Of a stretch of 13,729 nucleotides of DNA, positions 11,637-13,729 are shown in pieces. The stretch's first letter is position 1. Every line of letters starts with the position of its first letter. The notes beneath the pieces are model-generated. The model was not told the origin of the DNA. It searched no databases and saw only the letters and a program-made list of their open reading frames with translations. Both the position numbers and the translations under genes were made by a program. The stretch comes from Bacillota bacterium (lineage in GTDB: Bacteria > Bacillota > Clostridia > Peptostreptococcales > Anaerovoracaceae). The stretch covers positions 1 through 13,729 of the forward strand of contig JAEENW010000037.1 of NCBI GenBank assembly GCA_016283945.1. The letters run 5' to 3'.

Positions 11637-12410
11637 ATGGTACATCCCGGTCTTAAGGCTTTCTTCGAGGAATGCCCCGAGGTCGCTCTGGCTTTTTCCG
11701 GAGGGACCGACTCCTCGTATCTTCTGAGCGCTGCGATAGAGTGCGGCGCCAGGGTAAGGGCTTACTACGTCAGGGCGCAGTTCCAGCCTCAGTTCGAATT
11801 CGAGGACGCGAAGAAGCTCGCGGAATCTCTCGGCGCGGACATGAGGGTAATAGAGCTCGATGTGCTCTCTGACAGCAGGGTCGCGGCAAATCCGCCCGAC
11901 CGCTGCTACTACTGCAAGCAGAACATATTCGGAAATATATTAAAGGCAGCCGCCGGGGACGGCTTCAGCGTCGTGATAGACGGCACGAACGCCTCCGACG
12001 ACGCGGACGACAGGCCGGGGATGAAGGCCCTCAGGGAGATGAGCGTGCGCTCGCCCCTGCGCGAAGCCGGTATAACCAAGGCTGAGGTCAGAAGGCTCTC
12101 GAAAGAGGCCGGGCTCTTCACGTGGAACAAGCCCGCGTACGCCTGCCTCGCCACGAGGATCCCCGCCGGCGAGCCCATCACCGCGCGCAAGCTCGCGATG
12201 ACCGAGGAGGCCGAGAGCTTCCTCTTCGGGCTCGGCTTCAGCGACATCAGGGTCAGGACTCTGCCCGCCGCGGGCGGAAAGCTCTTCGCGAGGCTGCAGT
12301 TCCCAGAGGCGCAGACAGACGCGCTGCTTGAAAAGAGCTCCGAGGTCTCGGCGAGGCTGAAGGAGATAGGATACGCGGGGACGCTTCTCGATCTGGAGGT
12401 CAGAAGATGA
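11637..12410 (+). CDS. larE: LarE, ATP-dependent sulfur transferase of nickel-pincer cofactor synthesis
   Basis: A 257-residue PP-loop protein. It adenylates the carboxylates of pyridinium-3,5-biscarboxylic acid mononucleotide and replaces them with thiocarboxylates. The PP-loop is SGGTDSS (21-27). Three cysteines stand out: C90 and C93 in RCYYCKQ and C170 in YACLATRIP. C170 corresponds to the sacrificial cysteine region of Lactobacillus plantarum LarE. The CxxC pair is the hallmark of LarE forms, such as that of Thermotoga maritima, that carry a [4Fe-4S] cluster and work catalytically rather than sacrificially. The start ATG is preceded by AAAGGGGAG. The stop overlaps the larB start as ATGA, implying translational coupling. 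It is the first gene of the operon, behind a strong promoter and a structured leader. Confidence 0.94.
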   Translation: MVHPGLKAFFEECPEVALAFSGGTDSSYLLSAAIECGARVRAYYVRAQFQPQFEFEDAKKLAESLGADMRVIELDVLSDSRVAANPPDRCYYCKQNIFGNILKAAAGDGFSVVIDGTNASDDADDRPGMKALREMSVRSPLREAGITKAEVRRLSKEAGLFTWNKPAYACLATRIPAGEPITARKLAMTEEAESFLFGLGFSDIRVRTLPAAGGKLFARLQFPEAQTDALLEKSSEVSARLKEIGYAGTLLDLEVRR

Positions 12411-13189
12411 ACAGCGAACTGAAAAAGATACTCGAGGACGTGAAGGACGGGCGGATAAGCACCGACGAGGCGCTCCTCAGGATAAAATCCGAGCCCTTTG
12501 AGGACATCGGCTACGCCAAGGTCGACCTTCACAGGAAGATAAGGCAGGGCGCCGCCGAGGTCATCTACGGCGCGGGAAAGACGCCTGAGCAGATACGCGG
12601 CATACTCGCCGTGATGAGGAAGCACGGCCAGAAGACCGTTCTCATAACGAGGCTCAGCGCCGAAGCCGCCGCGGAAGTGGCGCGGGACTGCGAGCTCGAC
12701 TATCATCCGGACGCGAGGGTCGGCATCACCGGGCCTCTCCCGAAGCCCGACGGCATAGGCAGGATAGTGGTCTGCACCGGCGGCACCAGCGACATCCCCG
12801 TCGCCGAGGAGGCCGCGCTCACCGCGGAGGTCCTCGGAAACGAGGTCGTCAGGCTCTACGACGTGGGAGTCGCGGGCCTTCACAGGACTCTCGCCCACCT
12901 CGATGACATCATGAGCGCGAGCGTCATCATAGCCATCGCGGGCATGGAGGGCGCTCTCGCCAGCGTGATCGGGGGCCTCGCCGACTGCCCGGTCATAGCC
13001 GTTCCTACCAGCGTGGGCTACGGCGCCTCGTTCGGAGGTCTGTCCGCGCTGCTGTCGATGCTCAATTCCTGCGCGAGCGGGGTCTCCGTGGTCAACATAG
13101 ACAACGGCTTCGGAGCCGGATTCCTCGCGAGCAGGATCAACCATATGGAAGCCAGGACCGGGGGAACCGGGAAGGAGGACTTAGAATGA
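12407..13189 (+). CDS. larB: LarB, pyridinium-3,5-biscarboxylic acid mononucleotide synthase
   Basis: A 260-residue protein matching LarB, which carboxylates nicotinic acid adenine dinucleotide and releases AMP, giving the cofactor precursor. The C-terminal two-thirds resembles the AIR carboxylase (PurE) fold: CTGGTSDIPVAEEAA (about 124-138), DVGVAGLHR (about 159-167), IAIAGMEGALASVIGGL, and VPTSVGYGASFGGLSALLSMLNSC-type sequence. C222 matches the position of the conserved catalytic cysteine reported in L. plantarum LarB. NIDNGFGAGF follows it, as in the family. The N-terminal 90 residues are helical and variable. It overlaps larE by 4 nt (ATGA) and larC by 4 nt (ATGA), so the three are surely one operon. 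Confidence 0.95.
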   Translation: MNSELKKILEDVKDGRISTDEALLRIKSEPFEDIGYAKVDLHRKIRQGAAEVIYGAGKTPEQIRGILAVMRKHGQKTVLITRLSAEAAAEVARDCELDYHPDARVGITGPLPKPDGIGRIVVCTGGTSDIPVAEEAALTAEVLGNEVVRLYDVGVAGLHRTLAHLDDIMSASVIIAIAGMEGALASVIGGLADCPVIAVPTSVGYGASFGGLSALLSMLNSCASGVSVVNIDNGFGAGFLASRINHMEARTGGTGKEDLE

Positions 13190-13729
13190 AGACTCTCTAC
13201 ATAGACTGCGGCATGGGCGCGGCCGGCGACATGCTGACCGCCGCTCTTCTGGAGCTCATGCCTGATCCCGACGCCTTTATAGCCGAGCTCAATTCCCTGG
13301 GCATCCCCGGAGTCGAGTTCGTCCGCGAGCCCTCCGTCAAGTGCGGCATCACCGGCACCCACGTAAGTGTGAAGGTGCACGGCGAGGAGGAGGAAGCGGA
13401 GGACGTGCACGATCACGCGCACGATCATGAACATACCCACACGGACGCCGCGGAGGCTGCTCACGTGCATGACCACGACCATGCTCATGACCACGACCAC
13501 AGCCATACCCACAGCCATTCCCACAGCGGGCTGCACGACATCGAGCACATAGTCAGGGGCCACCTCCACATCCCCGAGGCTGTCAAGGACGACGTCATGG
13601 CCGTGTACGGCCTCATCGCCGAGGCCGAGAGCCACGCCCACGGACAGCCGGTCGACCAGATCCACTTCCACGAGGTCGGCAGCATGGACGCTGTCGCAGA
13701 CGTTACCGCGGTGTGCCTGCTCATGAACA
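13186..13729 (+). CDS. larC: LarC, nickel-inserting cofactor enzyme, 3'-truncated by window edge
   Basis: The frame is open from ATG 13186 to the last base (181 codons visible). The N-terminal signature LYIDCGMGAAGDMLTAALLEL is diagnostic for LarC, the CTP-dependent enzyme that inserts nickel into the bisthiocarboxylated nucleotide. A His-rich insert follows at residues 75-113, with 17 histidines in 39 residues in H-D-H, H-A-H and H-S-H patterns, presumably for nickel binding. After it come conserved-looking stretches (GLHDIEHIV, then QIHFHEVGSMDAVAD). AAGGAGG lies about 8 nt upstream of the start, which overlaps the larB stop as ATGA. In L. plantarum larC is split into two frames joined by programmed frameshifting; the corresponding region lies beyond the window, so this cannot be judged here. 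Confidence 0.94.
   Translation, partial: MKTLYIDCGMGAAGDMLTAALLELMPDPDAFIAELNSLGIPGVEFVREPSVKCGITGTHVSVKVHGEEEEAEDVHDHAHDHEHTHTDAAEAAHVHDHDHAHDHDHSHTHSHSHSGLHDIEHIVRGHLHIPEAVKDDVMAVYGLIAEAESHAHGQPVDQIHFHEVGSMDAVADVTAVCLLMN

Noticed and set aside
11909..13144. 411-codon minus frame opposite larE and larB
   Set aside because: The + strand frames are clear LarE and LarB with coupled starts. The antisense translation lacks domain features.
13468..13530. CRISPR-like short repeats near the right end
   Set aside because: The periodicity is codon-based (His-Asp and His-Ser) within larC; there are no spacers.

Overview
The window looks like part of an anaerobic, high-GC member of the Clostridia (Bacillota). 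This rests on the gene families present (ornithine-racemase-like PLP enzyme, DUF937, YczE, a small DtxR/MntR regulator, larEBC, tRNA-Gly CCC), on strong purine-rich ribosome binding sites, and on T-tract hairpin terminators between most transcription units. Almost everything right of about base 930 is clearly GC-rich. The first 930 bases are clearly AT-rich and look foreign to the rest. No phylogenetic marker gene is present, so placement below class is not attempted.

Layout, left to right. (1) The 3' part of an AT-rich, tyrosine-rich gene of unknown function runs off the left edge and ends at a perfect 28-bp palindrome. (2) A leftward two-gene unit encodes a PHP-family phosphatase (histidinol-phosphatase-like) and an alanine/ornithine-racemase-family enzyme whose start overlaps the phosphatase stop. 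(3) A DUF937 gene lies divergent to it, then a YczE-type membrane protein whose promoter sits almost on its start codon. (4) A leftward pair encodes a DtxR/MntR-type metalloregulator and a TSUP (TauE/SafE) permease. (5) A 460-bp interval holds tRNA-Gly(CCC), a partial 180-bp-spaced duplication of the tRNA 3' end and its terminator, and a set of nested hairpins that can fold as a cloverleaf. (6) An M24 (aminopeptidase P-like) peptidase faces a type I L-asparaginase. (7) A VOC-family protein and a rhomboid protease follow. (8) A leftward pair encodes a second TSUP permease and a nitroreductase. (9) Divergent from that pair is a larE-larB-larC operon for the nickel-pincer nucleotide cofactor of lactate racemase and its relatives. 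larC is cut by the right edge, and no larA is visible.

Functional links. larE, larB and larC overlap by ATGA junctions and form one pathway: LarB makes the dicarboxylated pyridinium nucleotide, LarE sulfurates it, and LarC inserts nickel. The operon has a near-consensus promoter and a leader with competing helices. Elsewhere the window carries small peptide and amino-acid metabolism genes (Xaa-Pro-type peptidase, asparaginase, amino-acid racemase), in keeping with an amino-acid-using anaerobe. Most neighbouring units are convergent and share hairpin terminators.

The most unusual non-coding signals are the tRNA-Gly 3'-end duplication with its cloverleaf-like insert, the switch-like lar leader, and the apparently leaderless yczE-type gene.
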